A stretch of DNA of 64,000 nt from CAVXDY01 sp963721335. Its GTDB lineage: Bacteria > Actinomycetota > Thermoleophilia > Miltoncostaeales > Miltoncostaeaceae. The DNA lies in contig CAVRIV010000002.1 in assembly GCA_963721335.1 (NCBI GenBank), positions 248,001-312,000 on the forward strand, read 5' to 3'. This document shows positions 44,313-52,897 of this stretch, in pieces. Made by a program: the position numbers and the translations under genes. Position 1 is the stretch's first letter, and each line of letters starts with the position of its first letter. The notes under the pieces are model-generated. The model made no database searches. It was not told the DNA's origin and saw only the letters and a program-made list of their open reading frames with translations.

Positions 44313-45323
44313 TCACCGGGCTTCGCTGAACGGCACCGCCCGCCCGCCCACCGGGACCATTCGCGGGCCCTGCGCCTCGCCGCGCCGCGCGGCCTCGCGG
44401 CAGTCGGCGCACAGGGGCAGGGAGGACTCCGGGTCGGCGGCCGGCCCGTGGGCGGGGTCGTTCGCGCAGAGGCCGGCGAACGGGTCGTCGGCGGGCTGGT
44501 GCTCGCCCACCGACGCAGCCGCCTGGTCGAGGGCGGCCAGGCCCGCGCGAACGCGCTCGTCGAGCGCGGCCACCTGGGCCATGTCGTCCGCGCGCGGGAG
44601 CGCCGCCAGGATCTCGTCGCAGCGGGCGAGGGCCCGGCCGGCCAGCGCCGGCACCGGGCTCGGCAGGTCGGTGCGGCCGGCGAGCGCGGCCGCGCGGGCG
44701 CTCAGTGCGTCCAGGCGGACCCGGACCGCGGCGCGCCGCTCCAGCATGGCCTCCCGGCTCCGGCGGGACTCGCGGCGCAGCCCCACGCCCACGGCCCAGG
44801 CCGCTCCGAGGCCGGCGAGGGCGAGCAGCACGAGGGTGGGGTGGCCCTGGTCGTCGTCGGCCGGGAGCGGCGCCGCCGCCCGCGCTCCGGCGATCGCGCG
44901 CTCCACCGGATCGGCCACCGCCCCCACCCGGGCGGCACGCAGCAGCCGGGTGGTCTCGGCCGGGCTCAACGGCCCCACGGCCGCGACGCCGCGCCCGGGC
45001 GCGGTGACCACGAGCGTCTCGCCGCCCCCGACGTCCTTCGCCAGCCGGCGGGCGTAGACCAGCATCGAGCGCGCCCCGGCGGGCCCGGCGACGACGGCCA
45101 GCTTCACGGGCCGCCCCTGGGCGGCGAGGTCGGCGGCGGCCCGCTCCAGACGCAGCCGGGCGTCGGCCGCTCCGGCCCCGAGCGCCTGGGGGCTCACATA
45201 GACATCGCTGCGCTTGAGCGCCTCTGGGGCGGGGTCGGACGCGGTGGCCGGCGAGACCGCGGCGCCGAGGGCGACCGCGAGGACGGCGGCGCCCCACCAC
45301 CGGATCCCCCGCAGCCGTGTCAC
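44313..45323 (-). CDS. Secreted/membrane protein with TPM-like N-terminal domain and Cys-rich tail
   Basis: From GTG 45323 the 336-residue product has a signal peptide (1-28), an extracytoplasmic domain of about 125 residues (SDVYVSPQALGAGAADARL) somewhat like TPM domains, one membrane helix (about 165-182), an Arg/Ala-rich helical region and a tail with C...CADC pattern (LCANDPAHGPA, LPLCADCREA) that looks like a small metal-binding site. No family is certain. It is five bases downstream of the GNAT-like gene and probably in the sdh transcript. Confidence 0.55.
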   Translation of the reverse strand: MTRLRGIRWWGAAVLAVALGAAVSPATASDPAPEALKRSDVYVSPQALGAGAADARLRLERAAADLAAQGRPVKLAVVAGPAGARSMLVYARRLAKDVGGGETLVVTAPGRGVAAVGPLSPAETTRLLRAARVGAVADPVERAIAGARAAAPLPADDDQGHPTLVLLALAGLGAAWAVGVGLRRESRRSREAMLERRAAVRVRLDALSARAAALAGRTDLPSPVPALAGRALARCDEILAALPRADDMAQVAALDERVRAGLAALDQAAASVGEHQPADDPFAGLCANDPAHGPAADPESSLPLCADCREAARRGEAQGPRMVPVGGRAVPFSEAR

Positions 45324-45327
45324 CGGG

Positions 45328-45942
45328 CTATGCCGGGGCGGGACGGATGGGCGCCTCCAGCAGGCGCTCGCCCAGGCGGCGCGCGCGCTCGACGATGCGC
45401 GGTCCGGGGACGAGCCCTCCGAGCCCGATGCGCATGAGGGCCACCTGACCGTGGGTGCGCACGACCGAGAACCCGAGCCCTTCGAGGAAGTCGCGGTCGA
45501 GCAGGGTGTGATGGCCGAGGAAGCGGTCCTCGGGCGGGACCTCCTCGGGGTAGCTCAGCGCGAAGGCCTCGACCGCCACGACGCCCTGCGCCTTCAGGTC
45601 GGCGAGCGCCTCCAGCATCAGCCGCTCGCAGGCGCCGCCGGGGTCCTCGCCGCCGAGGTAGGTGCAGGTGACCAGGGCGGCGTCGCGCCCGGGCGGGCCG
45701 GCGGGCAGCCCGAGCGCCCGCGGGAACGCGCCCGACGGGCCGTACTGGATCATCCCGCGGAACCGCGCCCCCTCGTGCATCACGCGCCCGAAGGCGCCGT
45801 GACGCCGGGAGTACGACTCGGTCCAGGCCTCCTTGCGGCGCTCGTCGGTGACCGCGCGGTGGTCCTGCCAGAACACGCAGCTCACGCAGGGCGGCGGCAG
45901 GTCGAAGCGGCTGGCGCCCGTGAGGGGGACGATCGTGCTCAC
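45328..45942 (-). CDS. GNAT-like N-acetyltransferase, substrate unknown
   Basis: From GTG 45942 the product has 204 residues. The N-terminal PPPCVSCVFWQ motif, EALADLKAQGVVAVEAFA and the final DFLEGLGFSVVRTHGQVALMR match a class of actinobacterial GNAT-fold proteins with an N-terminal Cys pair. The glycine-rich region GGEDPGGACERLM is where acetyl-CoA would bind. It overlaps the thioredoxin-fold gene by four bases. Confidence 0.6.
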   Translation of the reverse strand: MSTIVPLTGASRFDLPPPCVSCVFWQDHRAVTDERRKEAWTESYSRRHGAFGRVMHEGARFRGMIQYGPSGAFPRALGLPAGPPGRDAALVTCTYLGGEDPGGACERLMLEALADLKAQGVVAVEAFALSYPEEVPPEDRFLGHHTLLDRDFLEGLGFSVVRTHGQVALMRIGLGGLVPGPRIVERARRLGERLLEAPIRPAPA

Positions 45943-46256
45943 GCGCAGGCTCCGGGCTCGCCGATCGCGCAGACGCCGCCCATGTAGACCGGCATGTCGC
46001 GGAAGGAGGTCCCTCCATCCGTCCCACCCCCGTAGGTCTGGTCGAGGTAGGCGAGGATGCGGCGGCGGTCCCAGACCGCCAGGTCGCCGTCCACCAGCAT
46101 CGGCACCAGCGGCGGCTCGCCCTGGAGGGCCACCAGGGCCGCCCGCGCCTCCGGGTTCCCGCGCACGGTCACGGCCTCGTAGTCCAGGCCGAGGGCGTCC
46201 AGGGACTGCTTCACCTCGACGCACTTCCAGCAGTCGGGGGCGTCGTAGAGAACCAT
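45939..46256 (-). CDS. Glutaredoxin/GST-N-like thioredoxin-fold protein
   Basis: A 105-residue protein: MVLYDAPDCWKCVEVKQSLD carries a CxxC redox motif (Cys9, Cys12) and VPMLVDGDLAVWDRRRILAYL the cis-Pro and C-terminal helix of the GST N-terminal fold. It may act on a protein disulfide; a link to the Fe-S proteins encoded just upstream is possible but unproven. It follows the CCG-domain gene by 26 bases. Confidence 0.75.
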   Translation of the reverse strand: MVLYDAPDCWKCVEVKQSLDALGLDYEAVTVRGNPEARAALVALQGEPPLVPMLVDGDLAVWDRRRILAYLDQTYGGGTDGGTSFRDMPVYMGGVCAIGEPGACA

Positions 46257-46282
46257 CGCCCCGTCAGGTTATCGCGGGGTCG

Positions 46283-47164
46283 TCAGGCTCCCACGGTCTC
46301 CAGGACGCGGTCCACCGGGACCATGTGGCGGCGGAAGTCCATGATCTTGGTGTCGATGCCGAGGGCCAGGCCGATCAGCTGCGGAAGGTGCAGCACCGGC
46401 ATGTTGTACTCGGTCCCGTTCAGGGCCTCGGCCTTGCGCTGGTAGGCGTCCATCGCCAGGTGGCAGAGCGGGCACGGCGTGACCATGCAGTCCGCCCCCG
46501 CGTCGCGCGACTGGGACAGGGCGACGTGCGACTCGCGCAGCGCCACCTCCTCGCGGGCGAGGATGATCGGGAAGCCGCAGCACTTCGACTTGGCCTCGTA
46601 GTCGGCCACCTCGCCGCCCAGGGCGGTGATGAGCCGCTCCAGCGACTGGGGCCGGTCCGGGTCCTCGAAGCCCATCACCGAGGAGGGCCGCAGGAGCTGG
46701 CAGCCGTAGTACGGCGCCACGCGGAGCCCGTTCAGCCCGCGCGGGCCCTTGGCCTCGAGCATGGAGAGGCCCTCCTCCGTGGCGAGGTACCAGAGCAGGT
46801 GCGTGACCTCCTTGGTGCCCTCGTACGGGCGGGCGCCGGCCTTCACCAGCTCCTCGTTGACCTTCTCCAGCAGCCGCGGGTCGTCCCTGACCATCTTGTT
46901 CGCCCGCCGCAGGTTGAGCGTGCAGACGTTGCAGATCGTGAGCACGTCCACGCCCATCTCCTCGGCCTGCGAGAGGATGCGGATGTTGAGCGTGAGGTAC
47001 AGGTTCGGCTTCGCCTCGGCGATGTCGCCGGCGCCGCAGCAGGTGGCCGCGGGCATCGGGAGCAGCTCGATGTCGAGCATCGGCGCCAGATGCTTCGTGG
47101 TCGTGTCGAGCTCCTTCGAGCTGAACTCGGCGATGCAGCCCGGGTAGTACGCGAACTGCGGCAC
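46283..47164 (-). CDS. CCG-domain succinate dehydrogenase subunit (SdhE/HdrB-like)
   Basis: From GTG 47164 the product has 293 residues with two cysteine-rich CCG domains: CCGAGDIAEAKPNLY (about residue 39) with ICNVCTLNL, and CCGFPIILAREEV (about 194) with TPCPLCHLAMD. This is the HdrB / non-classical SdhE architecture, which binds iron-sulfur clusters and faces the quinone. It starts within the last base of sdhB. No haem-b-type SdhC/D is encoded nearby, so it may be the membrane-side partner of SdhAB. Confidence 0.85.
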   Translation of the reverse strand: MPQFAYYPGCIAEFSSKELDTTTKHLAPMLDIELLPMPAATCCGAGDIAEAKPNLYLTLNIRILSQAEEMGVDVLTICNVCTLNLRRANKMVRDDPRLLEKVNEELVKAGARPYEGTKEVTHLLWYLATEEGLSMLEAKGPRGLNGLRVAPYYGCQLLRPSSVMGFEDPDRPQSLERLITALGGEVADYEAKSKCCGFPIILAREEVALRESHVALSQSRDAGADCMVTPCPLCHLAMDAYQRKAEALNGTEYNMPVLHLPQLIGLALGIDTKIMDFRRHMVPVDRVLETVGA

Positions 47165-48111
47165 TAGATGGTCTCCTTGACGTTCTTCATCAGGGACTTG
47201 ACCTCGTCCAGCTTCTTGATGCGGTGGGGGATCGGCGACGGCGCCTTGCCGTGGCGGAGCATCTGGATCGCGAACGGGATGTCGAGCTGCGCCCCGATCG
47301 GATCGGTGTAGGGCACCAGCAGCGTCTCGTTGAGCTTGCCGCCCGTGCGCATCGAGATCAGGAACGCCTTGGCGTGGCGGGCGCCCTTGTCCCGGGTGAC
47401 GCCCTCGGCGAAGGCCACGCCGCCGAGCTTCTCGATGGCGTCGCGCGGGTCCACGCCCTTGGGGCACCGCTCGTTGCAGTACATGCAGCGGGTGCAGTCC
47501 CAGATCCCGTGGTCACCCGAGTAGAGCTTGGCGCGCTCCTTGCGCTGGCTGTCGCGCTCGTCGCCGGCGAAGCGGTAGCCCCACGCGAAGGCGGCGGGCC
47601 CCACGAAGTCCGGGTCGGCCGCCAGCGAGTTGCACTCGCTGTAGCAGGCCGCGCAGAGGATGCACTTGCTCTCCTTGTAGATCTTCTGCATCGCCTCCTT
47701 CGAGACGATGCGCTCGCGCTCGGGAGGCGGCCCGTCGGGGATCAGGTAGGGCTTCACCGACCGGAACTTCTCCCAGAACGGGTCGAGATCGACGACCAGG
47801 TCCTTCTGGGGCGCGAAGTTCCCGATCGGGTCCACCTGGATCGTGTCGTCCCCGAACTCCTTCTTCACGTCCTCGACCTGGCTCATGCACGCCAGCACCG
47901 TCTTGCCGTTGGCCTTGCAGGCGCACGAGCCGCAGATGGAGCTGCGACAGGAGTAGCGGATGGCAAGGGTGCCGTCCTGCTCGTTCTGGAGCGTCAGGAT
48001 CGCGTCCAGCAGCGTCATCTCCTGGCCGTGCTCCAGCTCGAAGCTCTGGCGGTACGGCTCGTCCGAGGTGTCGGGCTGGTAGCGGAAGATGTCGAGCGTG
48101 GTCGTGGGCAT
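47164..48111 (-). CDS. sdhB: Succinate dehydrogenase iron-sulfur subunit
   Basis: From ATG 48111 the product has 315 residues. The plant-type [2Fe-2S] site is CRSSICGSC...C, and two further clusters are bound by CILCAACYSEC and CTRCMYCNERCPKG. It is longer than classical SdhB (about 240), with an extra C-terminal segment of about 70 residues (IPFAIQMLRHGKAPSPI). Its ATG shares a base with the sdhA stop (TGATG). Electrons from FAD pass through these clusters to the quinone site. Confidence 0.93.
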   Translation of the reverse strand: MPTTTLDIFRYQPDTSDEPYRQSFELEHGQEMTLLDAILTLQNEQDGTLAIRYSCRSSICGSCACKANGKTVLACMSQVEDVKKEFGDDTIQVDPIGNFAPQKDLVVDLDPFWEKFRSVKPYLIPDGPPPERERIVSKEAMQKIYKESKCILCAACYSECNSLAADPDFVGPAAFAWGYRFAGDERDSQRKERAKLYSGDHGIWDCTRCMYCNERCPKGVDPRDAIEKLGGVAFAEGVTRDKGARHAKAFLISMRTGGKLNETLLVPYTDPIGAQLDIPFAIQMLRHGKAPSPIPHRIKKLDEVKSLMKNVKETI

Positions 48112-49805
48112 CAGTAGGACCTCACCTGGGGCTCGTACTTGGTCACCGTCACCTCGGAGTAGTCGAGACGGATCTCGTCGTCCTCCAGGTAGGCGAGCGT
48201 GTGCTTCATCCAGTTCTCGTCGTCCCGCTCCGGGTAGTCGAGGCGCGAGTGGGCTCCGCGGCTCTCGGTGCGCTCGATCGCCCCGGTGACCATGGTGTCG
48301 GCCAGGTCGAGCAGGTACCCGGTCTCGATCGTGTGGATCAGGGACTGGTTGAACGTGGCGCCCTTGTCGGTCACCACGACGCCCTGGAACCGTTCGCGCA
48401 GGTCGTCCACCACGGCCTTGGCCTCGCGCAGCTGGGACTCGGTGCGGAAGACGCCGACCTTCTCCTGCATCGTGTCGGCCAGCACGTCGCGCAGCTCGTG
48501 CTGGCGGGGGCCGCGCTCGCGCTCGAGCAGCGTCCGCAGCTTGCGCTCGTAGTCGGACGCGGCGTGCGGGCTGGCCTCCAGGGCGCGCCCGTTGAACGTC
48601 TCGGTGGCGTAGCTCGCCGCGGCCGCACCCGTGCGGGCCCCGTACACCACGGCCTCGAGCAGCGAGTTGCCGCCGAGCCGGTTGGCGCCGTGCACCGAGA
48701 CGCAGGCGCACTCGCCGGCGGCGAACAGGCCCTGCATGTGCGGGGCCGCGCCCCAGCTGTCCACGTGCACGCCGCCCATGTGGTAGTGGGCTCCGGGCCG
48801 GATCGGGATGGGCGCCTCGATCGGGTCGACGCCGGCGAAGGCCATCGACAGCTCGCGGATCTGGGGCAGCCGCTCCATGATCTTCTCGCGGCCCAGGTGC
48901 CGCAGGTCCAGCAGCACGCAGCCGTCGATGCCGCGGCCCTCGAGGATCTCGGTGGCCTCCGAGCGCGAGACGACGTCGCGCGAGGCCAGCTCCAGCTTGT
49001 TGGGGGCGTACTTGGCCATGAAGCGGTCGCCCTCGCTGTTGAGGAGGTAGCCGCCCTCGCCGCGGGCCCCCTCGGTCACCAGCACGCCGTTGGTCTTCAG
49101 CGTGGTGGGGTGGAACTGCATGAACTCCATGTCCTTCAGCGGCACCCCCGCCGCGAGGGCCAGGCCCATGCCGTCGCCCGTGGAGGAGTGGGAGTTGGTG
49201 GAGGGGCGGTAGACGCGGCCGGCGCCGCCGGTGGCCAGCACGACCGACTTCGCCCCCACGGTCTGCATCGTGCCGTGGACCATGTCGTAGGCGACGACGC
49301 CGCAACAGCCGCCGTGCGAGTCCTTCACCAGCTCGGTGACGAACCACTCCTCGTAGGTCGGGATCTCGTACTTCACGCAGACCGTGTAGAGCGTGTGCAG
49401 GATCACCAGCCCGGTGAGGTCGGCGGCGAAGCAGGTGCGCGGGAAGCCCGCGCCGCCGAACGGCCGCTGGGCGATCTTCCCCGTGGTCTCGTGGCGGCTG
49501 AAGACCGCTCCCCAGTGCTCGAGCTGGATGATCTCGCGGGGCGCCGACTCGCACAGGATCTCGATCGCGTCCTGGTCGCCGATGTAGTCGGCGCCCTTGA
49601 CCGTGTCGAAGGTGTGGTTGTCGGGGGTGTCCTCGGTCTGGTTGCCGAGCGCGGCGTTGATCCCGCCCTGGGCGGCACCGGAGTGGCTGCGCACGGGGTG
49701 CACCTTGGTCACCAGGGCGACGTCCGCCCCCGCCTCGTGCGCGGCGATCGCCGCCCGCATCCCGGCGAGACCGGCACCCACCACCACGACGTCATGGCTC
49801 AGCAA
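48111..49805 (-). CDS. sdhA: Succinate dehydrogenase/fumarate reductase flavoprotein
   Basis: A 564-residue protein. VVVVGAGLAGMRAAIAAHEAG binds FAD, which is linked to His41 in RSHSGAAQGG. EFMQFHPTTL, GARGEGGYLLNSEGDRFM and the HYHMGGV substrate motif are present, as is GANRLGGNSLLE. The start is probably TTG 49805 with a G-rich Shine-Dalgarno. It is the first gene of an operon sdhA-sdhB-CCG protein and is divergent from the SLC13 carrier. Confidence 0.94.
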   Translation of the reverse strand: MLSHDVVVVGAGLAGMRAAIAAHEAGADVALVTKVHPVRSHSGAAQGGINAALGNQTEDTPDNHTFDTVKGADYIGDQDAIEILCESAPREIIQLEHWGAVFSRHETTGKIAQRPFGGAGFPRTCFAADLTGLVILHTLYTVCVKYEIPTYEEWFVTELVKDSHGGCCGVVAYDMVHGTMQTVGAKSVVLATGGAGRVYRPSTNSHSSTGDGMGLALAAGVPLKDMEFMQFHPTTLKTNGVLVTEGARGEGGYLLNSEGDRFMAKYAPNKLELASRDVVSRSEATEILEGRGIDGCVLLDLRHLGREKIMERLPQIRELSMAFAGVDPIEAPIPIRPGAHYHMGGVHVDSWGAAPHMQGLFAAGECACVSVHGANRLGGNSLLEAVVYGARTGAAAASYATETFNGRALEASPHAASDYERKLRTLLERERGPRQHELRDVLADTMQEKVGVFRTESQLREAKAVVDDLRERFQGVVVTDKGATFNQSLIHTIETGYLLDLADTMVTGAIERTESRGAHSRLDYPERDDENWMKHTLAYLEDDEIRLDYSEVTVTKYEPQVRSY

Positions 49806-49896
49806 ACCGCCGCCCCTTCAGCGTTGGACCGTGTACCCGAAACTCTACCGGACGCCGCCTTCCCGCCCCCCGGGTCATTCGCCATGATTCCCGGCC

Positions 49897-51687
49897 GTGA
49901 CCCTGGATGCCGCTCTCACCCTCGGGGTCGTCATCGCGGTGCTCGCTGTGCTGGTCAGCGAGCGCGTCTCCCCGGCGCTCACCATCCTCGGCGGTGCCGT
50001 CGTCCTGCTCGTCTTCGGGGTGGTGGACGCCGGCCAGGCCTTCTCGGGATTCTCCAACCCGGCGCCCCTCACGGTGGCTGCGCTCTACGTGCTCGCGGCG
50101 GCGGCCGGGCGCACCCGGTTCCTCGAGGTGCTGGTGGACCGCATCTCCGCCCGCTCGTCCTCCCGCCGCGATGCCGGCGAGCGGGAGGCCCTCGCCAGGA
50201 TGGTGATCCCCACGGCGGGCGCCTCGGCGGTCCTCAACAACACCCCGATCGTGGCGATGGCGATCCCCCCGGTGCTGTCGTGGTGCCGCCGCACCGGGCG
50301 CTCGCCGTCGCGCTACCTGATGCCGGTCAGCTTCGCCGCGATCATCGGCGGCACGATCACGCTGATCGGCACCTCCACGAACCTCGTGGTCTCGGGGCTG
50401 CTCGAGGACGCCGGGGAGCCGCCGATGGGCCTGTTCGAGATCGGCGCGGTCGGGATCCCCTTCGCCGTGGCGGGCGTCCTCACCCTGGTCCTCCTGGGGC
50501 CGCGGCTGCTGCCCGAGCGCCGCGCCCCGAGCGAGGACGTCGACGCCGACGCGCGCGAGTTCACCGTGGAGATGGTGGTCGTCGGGGGCTCGGGGATCGC
50601 CGGGCGCAGCGTCGCGGAGGGCGGGCTCCGGAATCTCCAGGGCGTCTACCTCGTGGAGGTGGAGCGCGACGGCCACCGGATCTCGTCGGTCCGTCCGGAC
50701 GAGGTGCTCGCCGAGGGGGACCGGCTCACCTTCGCGGGCAACGTGGCGCGCATCCTCGACTTGCAGCAGATGCGGGGCCTCGCCTCAGTGGAGGAGCGGC
50801 ACTTCGGAGCGGTGGGCTCGACGATCGAACGGCGCCTCTACGAGGCCGTGATCGCTCCGGGGTCCGCTCTCGCCGGGGGCACGCTGAAGCAGGTGGGCTT
50901 CCGCGGCCGCTACGGCGGCGCGGTGATCGCCGTCCATCGCGCGGGCGAGCATGTGGCCGGGAAGCTCGGGGAGGTCGTCCTGCGCCCAGGCGACGTGCTC
51001 CTCGTGCTGGCGGGCCCGGCGTTCCGACCGCGCGCCCTCGACCGGCGCGACTTCCTCGTGGTGGCTCCGCTCTCGGGCGATGGCCCGGCGCGCGAGGAGA
51101 AGGCACCGCTGGTGGGCCTGATCGTCGTGGGCCTGCTGATCGTGGTGGGGACCGGCCTGCTCGACATCCTCCCCGCCGCGTTCCTCGCGGCCTTCGCCGT
51201 GGTCGCGTTGCGCATCCTGACGCCCACGGAGGCGCGCGACGCGGTCGACCTCGAGGTGATCGTCGTCATCGCGGCGAGCTTCGGCATCGGGGCCGCGATC
51301 GAGTCGAGCGGTCTCGCGTCCGACCTCGCGAGCGTCCTGGTGGAGCCGTTCGGAACGGCCGGCGACCTCGGTCTGCTCTTCGGGGTCCTCGTCGCGACGA
51401 TGGTGCTCACCGAGCTCATCACCAACAACGCGGCCGCCGTGCTGCTCTTCCCCGTCGCGCTCGCCACAGCCGGCGCGGCGGGGCTCGAGTTGCGGCCGTT
51501 CGCGTTCGCGATCGCCATCGGCGCGTCGTCGTCGTTCCTCACGCCGATCGGCTACCAGACGAACACCATGGTCTACGGGATCGGCGGCTACCGGTTCAGC
51601 GACTACGCGCGCCTCGGGTTCCCGCTGTCCATCGTCATGATCATCGTCTCGATGCTGGTCATCCCCCTGGCGTGGCCGCTGCATTGA
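49897..51687 (+). CDS. SLC13/DASS-type carrier with two RCK-C domains
   Basis: From GTG 49897 the 596-residue protein has about ten to eleven membrane helices in two halves, each with a conserved Asn-Thr-type motif (GASAVLNNTPIVAMA and ELITNNAAAVLLF; also IGTSTNLVVSG and TPIGYQTNTMV). Between the halves lie two TrkA-C (RCK_C) domains (about 215-385; VYLVEVERDGHRISSVRPDE, VIAVHRAGEHVAGKLGEVVLR). This is the layout of putative sodium/sulfate or dicarboxylate carriers. Divergent from sdhA and upstream of icd-mdh, a C4-acid role is attractive but unproven. Confidence 0.85.
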   Translation: MTLDAALTLGVVIAVLAVLVSERVSPALTILGGAVVLLVFGVVDAGQAFSGFSNPAPLTVAALYVLAAAAGRTRFLEVLVDRISARSSSRRDAGEREALARMVIPTAGASAVLNNTPIVAMAIPPVLSWCRRTGRSPSRYLMPVSFAAIIGGTITLIGTSTNLVVSGLLEDAGEPPMGLFEIGAVGIPFAVAGVLTLVLLGPRLLPERRAPSEDVDADAREFTVEMVVVGGSGIAGRSVAEGGLRNLQGVYLVEVERDGHRISSVRPDEVLAEGDRLTFAGNVARILDLQQMRGLASVEERHFGAVGSTIERRLYEAVIAPGSALAGGTLKQVGFRGRYGGAVIAVHRAGEHVAGKLGEVVLRPGDVLLVLAGPAFRPRALDRRDFLVVAPLSGDGPAREEKAPLVGLIVVGLLIVVGTGLLDILPAAFLAAFAVVALRILTPTEARDAVDLEVIVVIAASFGIGAAIESSGLASDLASVLVEPFGTAGDLGLLFGVLVATMVLTELITNNAAAVLLFPVALATAGAAGLELRPFAFAIAIGASSSFLTPIGYQTNTMVYGIGGYRFSDYARLGFPLSIVMIIVSMLVIPLAWPLH

Positions 51688-51740
51688 GGCCCTGACTCCG
51701 GGGGCCGGCCGGGGCTCGTCCGGTATGCTCGGAGTGTTTT

Positions 51741-51762
51741 GCGGCCGCCCATGGGCGGCCGC
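51741..51762. promoter_or_regulatory. 22-bp perfect palindrome upstream of icd
   Basis: GCGGCCGCCCATGGGCGGCCGC equals its own reverse complement, so it can form an 11-bp hairpin without loop or a tight stem-loop in RNA. It lies 53 bases after the SLC13 stop and 34 before the icd GTG. A TATGCT at 51724-51729 may be a -10 just upstream. TTTT precedes and does not follow the stem, so it is not a standard intrinsic terminator for plus-strand transcripts. Confidence 0.5.
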
Positions 51763-51796
51763 TCGTCAGAGAAGGCATCGCGAAGGAGTGGGCTCC

Positions 51797-52897
51797 GTGG
51801 CACACCGCGTCACATTCATTCCCGGCGACGGGACCGGACCCGAGATCGCCGACGCCACGAAGCGCGTCCTCGACGCCACCGGGGTCGATTTCGACTGGGA
51901 CGTCCAGGAGGCCGGCGTTGACATCATGGACACCGCGGGCACCCCGCTCCCGGATGCCGTGATCGAGTCGATCAGGGACACCAGCGTCGCCATCAAGGGG
52001 CCGATCACCACCCCCGTGGGTCACGGCTTCCGCTCGGTCAATGTCGCCCTGCGCAAGGCGCTCGACCTGTACGCCTGCGTACGCCCCTGCAAGAGCTACG
52101 ACGGCGTCCGCTCGAAGTACGAGGACATCGACCTCGTGTTCGTGCGCGAGAACACCGAGGACCTCTACGCGGGCATCGAGTTCGAGAAGGACACGCCCGA
52201 GGTCGCGGCGCTGATCGAGAAGATCGTGGAGCTCGATCCGAGCGCGAAGGACACCATCCGGGAGCACGCGGGCATCTCGATCAAGCCGATCTCGGTGGAG
52301 GGCACCCGGCGGGTCGTGACCTTCGCCTTCGACTACGCCGTGGAGAACGAGCGCGTCCAAGGTGACCGCGGTCCACAAGGCCAACATCATGAAGCACACC
52401 GACGGCCTCTGGCTCGCCGTCGCGACCGAGGTCGCGAAGGGCTACCCGGACATCGAGTTCGAGGAGCGGATCGTCGACAACATGTGCATGCAGCTCGTGC
52501 AGAAGCCCGAGCTGTACGACGTGATCGTGCTCCCCAACCTCTACGGGGACATCCTCAGCGACCTGGGCGCCGGCCTCGTCGGCGGCCTCGGCGTGGCCCC
52601 GGGCGCGAACATCGGCACCCACGCCGCCCTGTTCGAGCCCACCCACGGCAGCGCGCCGAAGTACGCCGGGCTCAACAAGGTCAACCCCATCGCCATGATG
52701 CTCTCGGGCGTGATGATGCTGCGGCACCTCAAGGAGCAGTCGAGGCCGCCGACCGCATGGAGGGCGCCATCGCCGACGTCATCCGCGAGGGCCGCTCGGT
52801 GACCTACGACATGAAGCCGCACCGTGACGACCCCACCGCCGTCGGCACCTCCGAGGTCGCCGACGCGATCATCGAGAAGCTCAAGGTCACTGCGTGA
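51797..52897 (+). CDS. icd: Isocitrate dehydrogenase (isocitrate/isopropylmalate dehydrogenase family), two frame breaks
   Basis: GTG 51797 with GAAGGAG eight bases upstream is the likely start. VTFIPGDGTGPEIADATKRV is the nucleotide-fold motif; SVNVALRKALDLYACVRPC and ENTEDLYAGIEFE are typical of NAD-dependent isocitrate dehydrogenases. Near 52357 an extra base moves the frame (VHKANIMKHTDGLWL, LYGDILSDLGAGLVGGLG, FEPTHGSAPKYAG follow), and near 52743 a missing base returns it (AADRMEGAIADVI). Restored length is about 367 residues. The stop overlaps the mdh start. All active-site motifs are intact, so the breaks are probably sequence errors. Confidence 0.88.
   Translation: MAHRVTFIPGDGTGPEIADATKRVLDATGVDFDWDVQEAGVDIMDTAGTPLPDAVIESIRDTSVAIKGPITTPVGHGFRSVNVALRKALDLYACVRPCKSYDGVRSKYEDIDLVFVRENTEDLYAGIEFEKDTPEVAALIEKIVELDPSAKDTIREHAGISIKPISVEGTRRVVTFAFDYAVENERVQGDRGPQGQHHEAHRRPLARRRDRGREGLPGHRVRGADRRQHVHAARAEARAVRRDRAPQPLRGHPQRPGRRPRRRPRRGPGREHRHPRRPVRAHPRQRAEVRRAQQGQPHRHDALGRDDAAAPQGAVEAADRMEGAIADVIREGRSVTYDMKPHRDDPTAVGTSEVADAIIEKLKVTA

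Noticed and set aside
48201..51695. Open frame of 1164 codons on the plus strand
   Set aside because: It runs antisense through sdhA and then out of frame through the SLC13 gene; its composition is typical of shadow frames.
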